A stretch of DNA of 64,000 nt from Chitinophagales bacterium (GCA_040877935.1 JBBDNB010000008.1:67348-131347), one strand, 5' to 3'; counted from the first letter of the stretch, positions 1-8,555 are shown. Notes: generated by a model from the letters alone, not told the origin. A program made the numbers and translations.

Positions 1-108
1 ACCTATGTTATTGCTTCATTCCTATGTTTCCTCAATACCTATGTTGTTGCTTCATTCCTATGTTTCCTCAATACCTATGTTGTTGCTTCATTCCTATGTT
101 TTCTCAAT
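1..108. repeat. Three tandem copies of a 36-bp repeat
   Basis: Positions 1-36, 37-72 and 73-108 are near-identical 36-bp units, differing at single bases. Each unit is built from two half-units that both contain CCTATGTT. A degenerate fourth start (TTCTATGTGGTT) follows at 109. The array may continue left of the window. It lies just downstream of the stop of the last gene of the PhyH operon. No spacers separate the units, so this is a simple tandem repeat and not a CRISPR array. Confidence 0.9.
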
Positions 109-142
109 TTCTATGTGGTTAAACATACTATGCTGTAATTGA

Positions 143-1099
143 TTACTCAACAAACAAACTTTTAAGCTTGCTGAATAATCCTTTGTTGTTGCTATCAACT
201 ATAACAGGCTCCTCTGTTTGAGCTTTTTCTTTTGGCTTCGCTCCTTCTATCAGTTCCCTTGAATTTGTTCTCTCATATCGCTCTGCTATATAATCAAAAT
301 CAACCTTAGGGAAATTATAATCAACCAAACCCAGTGATTTACCTACTTTGGGGCGATCTTGGATATTCTCGCCAAACTGCTCGAAATTGGTCATAAAATC
401 ATCGTCTTGCGCAAAAGCCTCCAATTTTGCATCACCGTGCTCTTCTTTGTTCCAGTAATAAGTCCTGAATTCAGTGTCTTTATGGGTGAAGTAGGTATTG
501 GTCACTATTCTTAACTTATCGGAATAATTGGGCGGGGAATAGTGCATTATGCTTTGGTCGAAAAAAACAGCTTCACCAGCCTTCAGTAACAATGGCTGCA
601 TGTAATCCAGTAAATCTTCTTCTTTAACAGGACTGAAAAACTCTGGTATTGATGACCCTCTGTAAGTAGGGAAAAGCCTGTGGCTGCCAGGTAACACGAA
701 AATAGCCCCATTTTTAATACTTAAATCGCAAAGCGGCACCCAGATATTAATCCCCGTAAAACGCGACTCATCTACAAGACTCATATCCTGATGTACGCAC
801 ATGCCACTCTCCGGGCCGGGATTTTTGACAATAAAGGAGCCGCAAACGACTTTTATATCTTTGCAATATTTTTCAATACTTCTTTCACATATTCTTTTGA
901 TTTCCTTATCGGCAGTCTGTCTATATGCTTTGTCTTTTGAAAAAGTACTCGGAAAAAATCCCTTTTCATCTTCGGGATGCAGACGATGGTAGAGTTCGGT
1001 CAATTCTTTGATTTCCCCTTCATTAAAAAAAGGCAGGGCGATAAATCCGTTTTTCTCAAATTCTTCCTGGTGTCTTTCATCTTGAAACACCGTTTTCAT
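143..1099 (-). CDS. Phytanoyl-CoA dioxygenase (PhyH) family protein
   Basis: This looks like a 2-oxoglutarate/Fe(II)-dependent oxygenase of the PhyH family, about 318 residues, with no signal peptide, so presumably cytoplasmic. The iron site is readable: HQD at H103/D105, the distal His in MHYSPPN (H186), and a candidate 2-oxoglutarate-binding Arg in KLRI (R197). The start is chosen because its N-terminus (MKTVFQDE...) aligns with the other PhyH domains of this operon. An ATG at 1120 and a TTG at 1165 are alternatives; the TTG would overlap the gene before it. It is the last gene of the operon. The substrate is unknown; PhyH enzymes hydroxylate diverse small molecules, and the neighbouring permease suggests a glycan or lipid-linked product. 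The C-terminus is Lys-rich. Confidence 0.85.
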   Translation of the reverse strand: MKTVFQDERHQEEFEKNGFIALPFFNEGEIKELTELYHRLHPEDEKGFFPSTFSKDKAYRQTADKEIKRICERSIEKYCKDIKVVCGSFIVKNPGPESGMCVHQDMSLVDESRFTGINIWVPLCDLSIKNGAIFVLPGSHRLFPTYRGSSIPEFFSPVKEEDLLDYMQPLLLKAGEAVFFDQSIMHYSPPNYSDKLRIVTNTYFTHKDTEFRTYYWNKEEHGDAKLEAFAQDDDFMTNFEQFGENIQDRPKVGKSLGLVDYNFPKVDFDYIAERYERTNSRELIEGAKPKEKAQTEEPVIVDSNNKGLFSKLKSLFVE

Positions 1100-1130
1100 T
1101 TTATCGGGGAACTGGAACATAATTCTTTTT

Positions 1131-3050
1131 TTAGCTGACCAATTTCTTTTTGATTTCCCTTGCAATATTCAGGGGTGTATATTTTTGGAAAAAACTTCTG
1201 TCATCTATCCATACATATTCCTCTTGCTCTTTTGGCTTTTCCTCATGTTCAACTGTTTTTTCTTCCTCTTCTTTTTGCTCTTGTTGTTTTTCCTGCTGAC
1301 TAAATAATTTTGCCAATTTCTCAGTCATGGGCACATTGTATTCATTTCCAGCTGATTTTATCATTTCAACCAATTCATCACTTGTAAACTGAGGGCAATC
1401 GTATGGCACTTCCTTGGGCTCACCATAGCCTTCAATCAACTCACCATTTTCATACATTTTTGCCAGCCTTGCATTTTCATATTTAAGAAAAAAATCTTCA
1501 TCAACTTTGTATTTAAGTAAAGTGTCATTTTTACCATCAGGTTTTAAATAGTAATGAACCAATTGCGCATCTTTTTGGGTCACTCCTACTCCCGCTGCCA
1601 ACCTTATTCCATCTGTAGTATTGGGCGGTGAGGCATGAAAAGTACGGTTGTCAAACATCAAGACTTCTCCGGCTTTCATTTCTATGGTTTTCAAATAAGG
1701 GAATATACTGAACATATGATCGCTCAGCGGCACAGGCGTTTGAGGTGATGGTGATGGCCTGTTGTACTCCATAAAACGGTGGCTGCCTTTGATTACGCCC
1801 ATACAGCCATTATCGAGCGTGGTATCCACCAATGCTACCCAGCAGGTAATGGAACAATAACCATCTTCCTCTTTATCTACAAAGCTCCAATCCTGATGGG
1901 CAGGAACTACGCCTTTGGGGTTGGACTCTTTGATCACAAAACTGGAAACATAGGGTTTAAAATCCTTCAAATGGTTTTCAAGTGCCGGTACTACAGCACC
2001 CCATATCTTTTCCCTAATGCTTCGGCACATATCCTTGTCCTTTTGATCCATGCTCACATGAAAACCGAAGCCATTTTCATCTTTCAAATTGAGGTTTTCA
2101 TAATAACGCTTTAAATCATCCACCTCATTTTGGTCAATCAGCGGGAATACCGCATAGCCTTCATTTTCAAAAAACTGCTGTTTTTCAACATCTTTAAATA
2201 AAGGCTTCATTTTAAAATTTTCTGCTCTTTCCTCTTGCATAAACGCTATTTTTTTTGTTCGATAAGCCTCTAATGTAAGCGGCTTTCTATCATATTTAAA
2301 TGTATCAATCAATTTGCCATTCTTGGGCCGCTCTCCAATTTGAGTATTGTACTCCTGAAAAAAATTGGTACCCACTGCATATTGCTCCACTTTTCCATCT
2401 TCCGCCCCGTGATAAAAACGCAAATCAGCATCGGCATGAATCAAACCATAAGTTACGGCTAATCTTGGACTTTCGCTAAAATTTGGAGGTGAGGCATGTA
2501 ACAAAGCCTGGTTAAAGATAAATGCTTCTCCTGCCTTCATCGGCAAAAGCTTTAGGTCTTTTCTTATCACATCCCTAATATTGTTAAACGGGTCGGTAAG
2601 GGATGGTGAGCGCAAGGCATCTGAGAATTTATGGCTGCCATCAATTACTTGTATGGCACCATTCTTTTCACCTACATCCTGAAGTGGAATCCAAATGGTT
2701 ACGGAAGCAAACCTATTCTCATCAACTACCGTCCAATCCTGATGTATGGGCATTTCGCTTTCTGGTCCTGGTTGTTTGTTCAAAAAGCAACTGCCCAACT
2801 TTTTAACTTCGGTAAACTTGCTTTCTACTTTATTTCCAAGTAGCGATTCTACCTTTTGATTGATTTTTTCTTTGTGCTTTGAATCTTCATTAAAACTTGA
2901 AGAATAAAAACCATTGGGGATTTCGGGGTGTGTTTCATGAAAAAAATCTTTTAATTCTGCTACCTCTTTCTCTGAAAGAAAAGGCACTACCACATAGCCG
3001 TACCTTTCAAAATCTGCCTGTAAGTTTTTGTTTTTGAATAATTGCTGCAT
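1131..3050 (-). CDS. Tandem two-domain PhyH-family dioxygenase
   Basis: About 639 residues holding two complete PhyH domains. Domain 1 (roughly 1-275) has HQD at H103/D105 and the distal His in LLHASPPN. Domain 2 (roughly 280-520) begins MKPLFKD and has AHQDW and FHASPPN. Both therefore keep the 2-His-1-carboxylate iron ligands. The tail is rich in Glu, Lys and Gln and is probably a flexible or coiled linker. The start at 3050 is supported by a strong Shine-Dalgarno (GGAGGT, 6 nt before ATG) and by alignment with its paralogues; an upstream ATG at 3074 overlaps the permease stop by 8 nt. Two fused dioxygenase domains suggest two oxidations on one product or an internal pseudo-dimer; this is inference. 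Confidence 0.85.
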   Translation of the reverse strand: MQQLFKNKNLQADFERYGYVVVPFLSEKEVAELKDFFHETHPEIPNGFYSSSFNEDSKHKEKINQKVESLLGNKVESKFTEVKKLGSCFLNKQPGPESEMPIHQDWTVVDENRFASVTIWIPLQDVGEKNGAIQVIDGSHKFSDALRSPSLTDPFNNIRDVIRKDLKLLPMKAGEAFIFNQALLHASPPNFSESPRLAVTYGLIHADADLRFYHGAEDGKVEQYAVGTNFFQEYNTQIGERPKNGKLIDTFKYDRKPLTLEAYRTKKIAFMQEERAENFKMKPLFKDVEKQQFFENEGYAVFPLIDQNEVDDLKRYYENLNLKDENGFGFHVSMDQKDKDMCRSIREKIWGAVVPALENHLKDFKPYVSSFVIKESNPKGVVPAHQDWSFVDKEEDGYCSITCWVALVDTTLDNGCMGVIKGSHRFMEYNRPSPSPQTPVPLSDHMFSIFPYLKTIEMKAGEVLMFDNRTFHASPPNTTDGIRLAAGVGVTQKDAQLVHYYLKPDGKNDTLLKYKVDEDFFLKYENARLAKMYENGELIEGYGEPKEVPYDCPQFTSDELVEMIKSAGNEYNVPMTEKLAKLFSQQEKQQEQKEEEEKTVEHEEKPKEQEEYVWIDDRSFFQKYTPLNIAREIKKKLVS

Positions 3051-3066
3051 TTTCTGACCTCCTGTA

Positions 3067-3900
3067 TCAGGCATAATCTACCATTTTATCTTCGTTTCTA
3101 ATCAACATAAATGTGGCTAAAAAGGCACCTATTACTACAATGGCAATTGCAGGCCAGTATTGCCACACCGGAAAAGTTTCTCCCAGCAATGCAAAGCGAT
3201 AACCTTTGATAATTCCAGCCATTGGATTAATGTACACAAAAAACTCATAACCCTTTGGGATTATAGTAGTCGGATAAAAGACGGGGCTTACCCATATGGC
3301 TATACCAATTATTGCAGGTACGATCTGGTTCAGATCGCGAAAACGAATATTCAACACATTCATCCACAGCGCTACAAACAAACCACAGAAAATATTCAAC
3401 AGTATGAAAAATGGCAAACTCATTATCTTAATACTCAAAATTTCCCCTTCTAAAATCATCATTATAAAAAGTATGGCCAGGGAAACTAAAAAATCGACAC
3501 CGGTAACAAGTACGGTAGACAATGGCAATATCAATTTCGGAAAGTACATTTTCTTTAAAAGATCCTGTTTTTCAATCATAATATTGGAACCAATATTTGC
3601 CAACTGGGCAAAATAATTCCAGGCTATCATGCCTGTAAAAGCAAAAATATAATAAGGCTGCTCGGTGGGTACTTTTAAGAAAAAATTGAAAATAACAGTG
3701 AAAATGGCAACCGTAATCAAAGGCCTGAGTACAGACCACAACAAACCAAAATAGGTTTGTGCATAGGCTGATTTTATCTCCTGTTGGGCAAATACACCTA
3801 TCATTGAATAATATTTCAGCAATTCATGCCAATACTCGCTAATAGTAGGTGCCTGAGCAGTTATTACTTTAACATGTTTAGTACCTTTGTTGTGATACAT
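3067..3900 (-). CDS. ABC-2 type polysaccharide export permease (Wzm/TagG-like)
   Basis: A 277-residue inner-membrane protein with about six hydrophobic segments and the family layout of O-antigen/teichoic-acid exporters: an N-terminal stretch on sheet-like QEIKSAYAQTYFGLLWSVLRP, a central FRDLNQIVP loop, and WVSPVFYPTTIIP followed by the NPM motif. Such permeases work with an ABC ATPase (Wzt/TagH) to move undecaprenyl-linked glycans across the inner membrane. No ATPase gene is present in the window; it may lie left of position 1. The gene begins directly after the stop of the upstream PhyH gene and overlaps or abuts the next one, so it is co-transcribed and probably translationally coupled with them. 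The family call is secure; the cargo is not known. Confidence 0.9.
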   Translation of the reverse strand: MYHNKGTKHVKVITAQAPTISEYWHELLKYYSMIGVFAQQEIKSAYAQTYFGLLWSVLRPLITVAIFTVIFNFFLKVPTEQPYYIFAFTGMIAWNYFAQLANIGSNIMIEKQDLLKKMYFPKLILPLSTVLVTGVDFLVSLAILFIMMILEGEILSIKIMSLPFFILLNIFCGLFVALWMNVLNIRFRDLNQIVPAIIGIAIWVSPVFYPTTIIPKGYEFFVYINPMAGIIKGYRFALLGETFPVWQYWPAIAIVVIGAFLATFMLIRNEDKMVDYA

Positions 3901-4818
3901 CTATGAAAAAACGGCCTTTAACTTTTGAAGAAAATTACGCTCTTCAGGTAATTCATCAATTTTTCTTTGTTTCATTCTCCCAACGAATTCTTCTTCGTCA
4001 ATCATTCTATTCTGAATATCGAATTCCTTTACAAACTTAACATTGCCGGGTTTGGCCCAGGGATTGAATTCCATGTAAAAATCCTTATCAACCTCCAGCA
4101 TTTTAATTGTTTGAGGCCTGGATGATTCCATGTGATAATGCACAGAAGGGAAATCAGAAGGTATGAGTATCAGCTGAATGGCCAGGCGCAAGCCGGGTGT
4201 TTTGTTCACCGCAGAATAATGCACTATACTATCGTCAAGTACTACACAGTCACCGGCTTTGGTTTCCAATGGAACCAAATGGTTTTCAATGATCTCTTTT
4301 TTGATACCGTCTAACTCCCAGGGTACCATTGGCCCCCTGAACTCTCCAAATCTTTTATGACTACCAGGCACAACCTGAAGCGTTCCATTTTCAACTGTGG
4401 AATCTACCAAAGGACACCAAATGGATACGGATGTACATTTTCGTTCTTCAACAAAAGCCCAATTCTGGTGCAAAGGCACTTCGCCTGCTTCGGGCTTCTT
4501 GCGGATATAATTGGCTATTATTGGTTTGTAATCTGCCAGCACACGCTCTACATGCGGTTGGAAGTATTTTGTGATTATATCAAAAACCTTTCGTTTGTAT
4601 TGAGGGTTTTTGTCAATAAATGTAAAATCATAGGTTATGGCATTTCCGCCTTCCACACCTGTTTCATCTGCTGTGATTTGCCCCCCACTGGCCGGAAGTG
4701 TATCGAAAAAATTTTGTTTTAATTCTTCTACTTCTTCTTGGGATATGAAAGGAATGCTTACATACCCATCCTTTTGAAAACGAGCTTCCAACTCATCATT
4801 CCTTAATATTCTTCTCAT
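3901..4818 (-). CDS. PhyH-family protein with altered iron motif (HQN)
   Basis: A 305-residue PhyH-like protein and the first gene of the operon. The fold landmarks are present: WCPLVDSTVENGTLQVVPGS, the distal His in IVHYS (H200), and the Arg in GLRLA (R211). The expected HxD metal motif reads H117-Q118-N119, with AAT at 4462-4464, whereas the other three PhyH domains of this operon have HQD. Loss of the carboxylate ligand could make the protein inactive, regulatory or chemically different; some Fe/2OG halogenases also lack this carboxylate, but they carry Ala or Gly there. The start ATG at 4818 aligns with the paralogues (MRRILRNDE). The stop abuts the permease start with no gap. Confidence 0.85.
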   Translation of the reverse strand: MRRILRNDELEARFQKDGYVSIPFISQEEVEELKQNFFDTLPASGGQITADETGVEGGNAITYDFTFIDKNPQYKRKVFDIITKYFQPHVERVLADYKPIIANYIRKKPEAGEVPLHQNWAFVEERKCTSVSIWCPLVDSTVENGTLQVVPGSHKRFGEFRGPMVPWELDGIKKEIIENHLVPLETKAGDCVVLDDSIVHYSAVNKTPGLRLAIQLILIPSDFPSVHYHMESSRPQTIKMLEVDKDFYMEFNPWAKPGNVKFVKEFDIQNRMIDEEEFVGRMKQRKIDELPEERNFLQKLKAVFS

Positions 4819-5283
4819 GACAAATGATGTTTTAATAAAATACCTGTACTAAAAATCGAAATACACTCCTTTCTACAAATTTAACCTAAACAAATTACAC
4901 TATTGGTATTACTTGTAGGTATATTCAAAGTTTGTCTATAAAGTGGAAAATACAATTATCTTTAGATTAATTCAAATAGCATTTTACTGACAAAAATTTC
5001 AAAAACGCCTAAAAAAAACCACTTTTATCATCAGCAATAAAGCACAACACAATGCCTCATCGGGAATGGTATATTTTCTCGGATTTATCGGGGCTGCGAT
5101 CTATTAACCTATCATATAACTAAACTGCTTTCTTCCTGATAATCAGATAAAATATTGTTATCAAAATAGATAATAGGAGCATCGCTCATAGGTGAACTGA
5201 GTTCGATAATTATTTAAGAGCTCACCTGCCCGATAAAGTCCTGCCCGAACTGGGACAGGCGGGCATTCAGGCGGGGAAATTCA
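4819..5283. other. Intergenic region upstream of the PhyH operon
   Basis: A 465-bp stretch without a convincing gene. The left part carries the probable promoter of the PhyH operon. The right part holds one copy of a 26-nt interspersed motif (5197-5222) enclosed by a 6-bp stem AGGTGA/TCACCT at 5190-5195 and 5222-5227. It also holds GC-rich CCTGCCCG / CAGGCGGG inverted words at 5230-5275, which sit just past the stop of the glycosyltransferase gene and may act as its terminator. Confidence 0.6.
4876..4883 (-). promoter_or_regulatory. Candidate -7 box for the PhyH operon
   Basis: On the minus strand the sequence is TAAATTTG, a full match to the Bacteroidota -7 consensus TAnnTTTG, about 57 nt before the first ATG at 4818. 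No TTTG -33 element is found at the usual 19-21 nt spacing, so this is a candidate only. Confidence 0.4.
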
Positions 5284-6564
5284 CTAAAACGCAATAGGCA
5301 AGGCGCGTTTGACATTTGCCAGTTTTTCCAGTTCACTAATGGCATAATCCTGGTTTGAAGCTGCAAGTACCGCTTTCTGCATTTTAGCTACATTTTCCTT
5401 AAATCGTTTATTGTTTAAAATTTCATCCACCGCTTTCTGAATTCTTCCAGTTTTTTCATTTTTACCCAACTGTATTCCACAAGCGTGATAAGCCACTTTT
5501 GCAGCATTATCGTTTTGGTCGCGTCCCATAGGCATACAAATCAGTGGCGCCCCATGAGCAAGGCTACGCATTACCGTGCCATGACCAGCATGGGTGATCA
5601 TCAAATCTGCCATTGGCAATACCTGTGAATGTGGTGCTGATTCAACGACTACCACATTTTCCGATACCTGAAATTGCCCGGGCTGCATTACAGGCCCTAA
5701 GGTAACCAATGCCCTTACATCCCTTTCGGCAAGTGCATCAATACAGCGTTGAATAACAGCAGCCTGATTCTGAAAAGTAGATGAAAGACTGACCACAACT
5801 AAAGGTCGCTTGTCATTTTCCGGCCAGGGATTTTCCCAGGGTTCTACCCAATCCGGATCGTCAAGAATGGGACCGGTATATCGCACATTGCTTGGCGCAG
5901 GTTTGAGTGGAAAATCAAATTTCTCAGCCGTTTGGATAATTCTTAGATATGCATTTAAAATAAGGTCTGCCAGATTGTTCAATTCACCCAACCCATAAGA
6001 CTTTCTCAATTGATTAATCTGTGGCAAATACTTGTTCAATGTTTTATGAAAAACCTTAGCCAGAATTTTATCCCGCAGTTTTCCGAAAAATGAAGTACCG
6101 GGTAATAATCCCATTACACCGGGAGGTCTGTTGTCCCCGGGAAAGTATTCCGGCATGTGAAAGACCACTACAGAAGGCACTTTTAAATACTCCCCTGCAA
6201 TAAGTGCAGTTGGCATCATACAGTCCACCATTAAAACATCTGCAGGATTGTTTTTCAATGCTTCAATGGTTTCTGCTATCACAATGGATGCAGGGCCGAA
6301 AACAATATTATCAAAAGCAGGTTGCGAGAGTGGCGAAGCATTCCAATCTTTACAGATATCCTCTTTTCTGTCGGTTCGGGTAAAATGCTTTTTAAAACAA
6401 ATAAAATTGAAACCATTGGCTTTAACTACTGATTCAAGACAGGGTTCTGTTAAAAAACTCACTTTGTGACCGTGCTTTGCCAATCGCTTAGCCAGACCAA
6501 ACACAGGAGGAATATTCCCACCGGCATCGACAGTAACAAACAAGTAATGCTTCAAATTTTTCAT
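5284..6564 (-). CDS. GT1-family glycosyltransferase (UGT/MGT-like)
   Basis: 426 residues with the two-Rossmann GT-B layout of UDP-glycosyl/macrolide glycosyltransferases. The N-terminal acceptor half begins FVTVDAGGNIPPVFGLAKRL, and the C-terminal nucleotide-sugar half carries the signature ITHAGHGTVMRSLAHGAP followed by MGRDQNDNA. It should transfer a sugar from an NDP donor to a small lipophilic or natural-product acceptor in the cytoplasm; the acceptor is not known. It sits 11 bp downstream of a TetR-type regulator gene and is very likely in the same operon, which suggests induction by a small molecule that the enzyme may modify. The N-terminal His of the family is not obvious at its usual place, so activity is inferred from the C-terminal signature. 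Confidence 0.9.
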   Translation of the reverse strand: MKNLKHYLFVTVDAGGNIPPVFGLAKRLAKHGHKVSFLTEPCLESVVKANGFNFICFKKHFTRTDRKEDICKDWNASPLSQPAFDNIVFGPASIVIAETIEALKNNPADVLMVDCMMPTALIAGEYLKVPSVVVFHMPEYFPGDNRPPGVMGLLPGTSFFGKLRDKILAKVFHKTLNKYLPQINQLRKSYGLGELNNLADLILNAYLRIIQTAEKFDFPLKPAPSNVRYTGPILDDPDWVEPWENPWPENDKRPLVVVSLSSTFQNQAAVIQRCIDALAERDVRALVTLGPVMQPGQFQVSENVVVVESAPHSQVLPMADLMITHAGHGTVMRSLAHGAPLICMPMGRDQNDNAAKVAYHACGIQLGKNEKTGRIQKAVDEILNNKRFKENVAKMQKAVLAASNQDYAISELEKLANVKRALPIAF

Positions 6565-6575
6565 GGTAAATTGTT

Positions 6576-7172
6576 TTAAGGTTTATTTTTGATCAGTCCT
6601 TCCACCATAGTCCATAATACTGCGTATGTTTCTTTTTTGCTCTTTCCCAGGTCTTTTCTGAGTAGTTTCCACAGATAAAAGTCCGTGGCGGCAAAAAAAG
6701 CGTGCAATCGAGTTTCGTATTCCTTTGTGTTCTTTTTCGGTAAATGTTCCTCAAAAACTTTTGCACACCATTCCCTGTGAAATGCCCTGCCTTTGATTAG
6801 TGCTTTTTTAGCTACTGCCAATTCTTCTTCAATAGCCAGTGTACGTATTGCCGCCTCTCCTATTTCTTCATAATTATCAAGCAAAACCTGTAAAGCCTGC
6901 TCTACCCCCCCTTCAATAGCTACATTTCTTTTATGACTGATCTTCCCAATATCATTGTCAATGCAATATTCTATCAAACCTTCTTTTGAGCCGTATTTTC
7001 TAAGAATTGTGCGAACAGTCACTCCTGCATTCTCTGCCACCATATCCAGGGTGATTTCATGCATCGAATATTGCTTCCAAAGTGAAAAAGTGGCATCCAA
7101 TATTTTTTGCTCATTGCGGTTCACCTGCTCTGCCCGCTTTGTCATCTTGTAATTCCTTTTCACTTGCTTCAT
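6576..7172 (-). CDS. TetR/AcrR-family transcriptional regulator
   Basis: 198 residues. The N-terminal helix-turn-helix lies at about residues 18-65 (ILDATFSLWKQYSMHEITLDMVAENAGVTVRTILRKYGSKEGLI, quoted in part by its ends). It is followed by an all-helical ligand-binding domain with no recognised ligand. It precedes the glycosyltransferase gene by 11 bp. Upstream lies a textbook Bacteroidota promoter crossed by perfect inverted repeats, so autoregulation as a repressor is likely. The start ATG at 7172 is 6-7 residues into a Lys/Arg-rich leader; a slightly later ATG (MTKRAEQ) is a possible alternative. Confidence 0.88.
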   Translation of the reverse strand: MKQVKRNYKMTKRAEQVNRNEQKILDATFSLWKQYSMHEITLDMVAENAGVTVRTILRKYGSKEGLIEYCIDNDIGKISHKRNVAIEGGVEQALQVLLDNYEEIGEAAIRTLAIEEELAVAKKALIKGRAFHREWCAKVFEEHLPKKNTKEYETRLHAFFAATDFYLWKLLRKDLGKSKKETYAVLWTMVEGLIKNKP

Positions 7173-7535
7173 CTGCTTATATCAATTTGGTTTCCCTGAA
7201 CAAATTCATGTCACAAATATAGACATCAATTTATTTAATGTCAAATAAGGTGACATTAAAATCAACAAGAAGCTTACCGTTGATTTACATTCTGCAATAT
7301 CCAAACTTTCTCTTTCAGTATTTAACTCCTATTTTAGCTATTTAAAAACACCAATTTGCATACACCATAGCAGCCATGTTTAATTTACGGGCATTTATTG
7401 ATGCACCAATTTTTCATGTTTCGAAATCAATCGGCTTTCGGCTGGAATCACAGTTTTTGAAAATACTGCTATGATTGGCATTCATGCGTTTATCATGCTT
7501 ATGAACATTTTGAAAGGTAAAAACAAAGGCTGTAT
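7173..7535. other. Divergent intergenic region between tetR-like gene and bestrophin gene
   Basis: 363 bp. The left third contains the TetR/glycosyltransferase promoter and operators. The right two-thirds show no ORF, tRNA or strong hairpin, and no clear consensus promoter for the rightward bestrophin gene was found. Confidence 0.5.
7208..7260 (-). promoter_or_regulatory. TetR-controlled promoter with two overlapping operator dyads
   Basis: Read on the minus strand there is TTTG (plus 7242-7245), a 20-nt spacer, then TATATTTG (plus 7214-7221): an exact match to the Bacteroidota -33/-7 arrangement, about 42 nt before the ATG of the regulator gene. A perfect 10-bp inverted repeat TTTAATGTCA / TGACATTAAA (7234-7243 and 7251-7260, 7-nt spacer) covers the -33 box. 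A second dyad ATGTC / GACAT (7208-7212 and 7222-7226) brackets the -7 box. Both share the half-site TGTCA, which fits a TetR-family dimer operator. Confidence 0.75.
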
Positions 7536-8425
7536 ATGCTACTAAACAAAAAGATTCCATTTGCTTATATAATCAATAAAGTAAAATATCAGATTATATA
7601 TGTAACGGTGTTTTCATTACTGGTTTATTTTTTAGCTAACAGATACCAGGAAATCCTGCCCAATATACAGCTGGGAGTACCGGCATTTATAGGTACAGCC
7701 ATTTCAATTCTACTTTCATTTAAACTCAATCAATCATACGATCGCTGGTGGGAAGCCCGAAAAATCTGGGGCAGTATTGTCAATGATTCGCGCAGTTTTG
7801 TCATCCAGTTGCAAAGTTTTATCAAGCCTGGAAATGAAGCTGCGATAAAAAAAATAGCCTATCGACAAATTGCATGGTGCTATGTTCTGGGTGATGCCCT
7901 TAGAGGCAAAGACCCCCTCAAAGATGTACGGGAATTTATAGCACAAAAAGATTTTGATTCAGCTGAAAGGCACAAAAATAAAGCACTGGCACTTTTGCAA
8001 ATGCACGCTCGCGATCTTGTAGATTTAAGAAAAGATACCCAGATCGAATTTACCACACACAAATTGACAGTACGCTTGTAAGGCTCTGCGAATCTATGGG
8101 AAAAGCCGAACGCATAAAAAGCACTGTTTTTCCGCTGACCTACCGGTTATTTTTGCTTTTTGCCATTTACCTTTTTATTACCACTTTCACTATTTCTTTG
8201 AGTGATTTTGAACTTTATTTTCAACTGCCCCTCTCTCTTTTGATATCCCTGATCTTTTTGCTGCTTGAAAAATCGGCCAGACACATGCAAGACCCTTTTG
8301 AAAACCGACCAACCGACACTGCGATGACTGCCACTGCGCGAAATATTGAGATCAATATCAGGCAATTGTTGGGCGAGGAAAATGTCCCTGCCCCCTACCC
8401 TGCACAAGGTTATTATCTGATGTAA
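7536..8425 (+). pseudogene. Bestrophin-family (UPF0187) channel gene, frameshifted
   Basis: Two adjacent reading frames together make one bestrophin-like anion channel. 7536-8081 encodes the N-terminal part (FKLNQSYDRWWEARKIWGSIVNDSR, the family signature region, with TM segments). 8096-8425 encodes the C-terminal part beginning MGKAERIKSTVFPLTYR. Continuing the second frame upstream gives QIDSTLVRLCESMGKAER, the expected conserved segment, so the protein is continuous apart from a frame change near 8053-8063. The break lies in the run ACCACACACAAA; removing one CA unit restores a single frame. This could be a real inactivation, slippage-based switching at a CA repeat, or an assembly error. 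If repaired it would be a roughly 295-residue inner-membrane protein. Confidence 0.85.
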
Positions 8426-8555
8426 AACCATTCAAGCTTCAATGCTGCTGTAAAAAAAACATTTAGCATTTTACTTTCAGTACTATCTGCTTTTAACTAT
8501 TCACTTATAAGCTTTATTTTAGCCCGCAGTTTCAATAATTAAACACAAAAACAAA

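Noticed and set aside
1-108. Possible CRISPR array
   Set aside because: The 36-bp units follow each other directly with no unique spacers and no cas genes.
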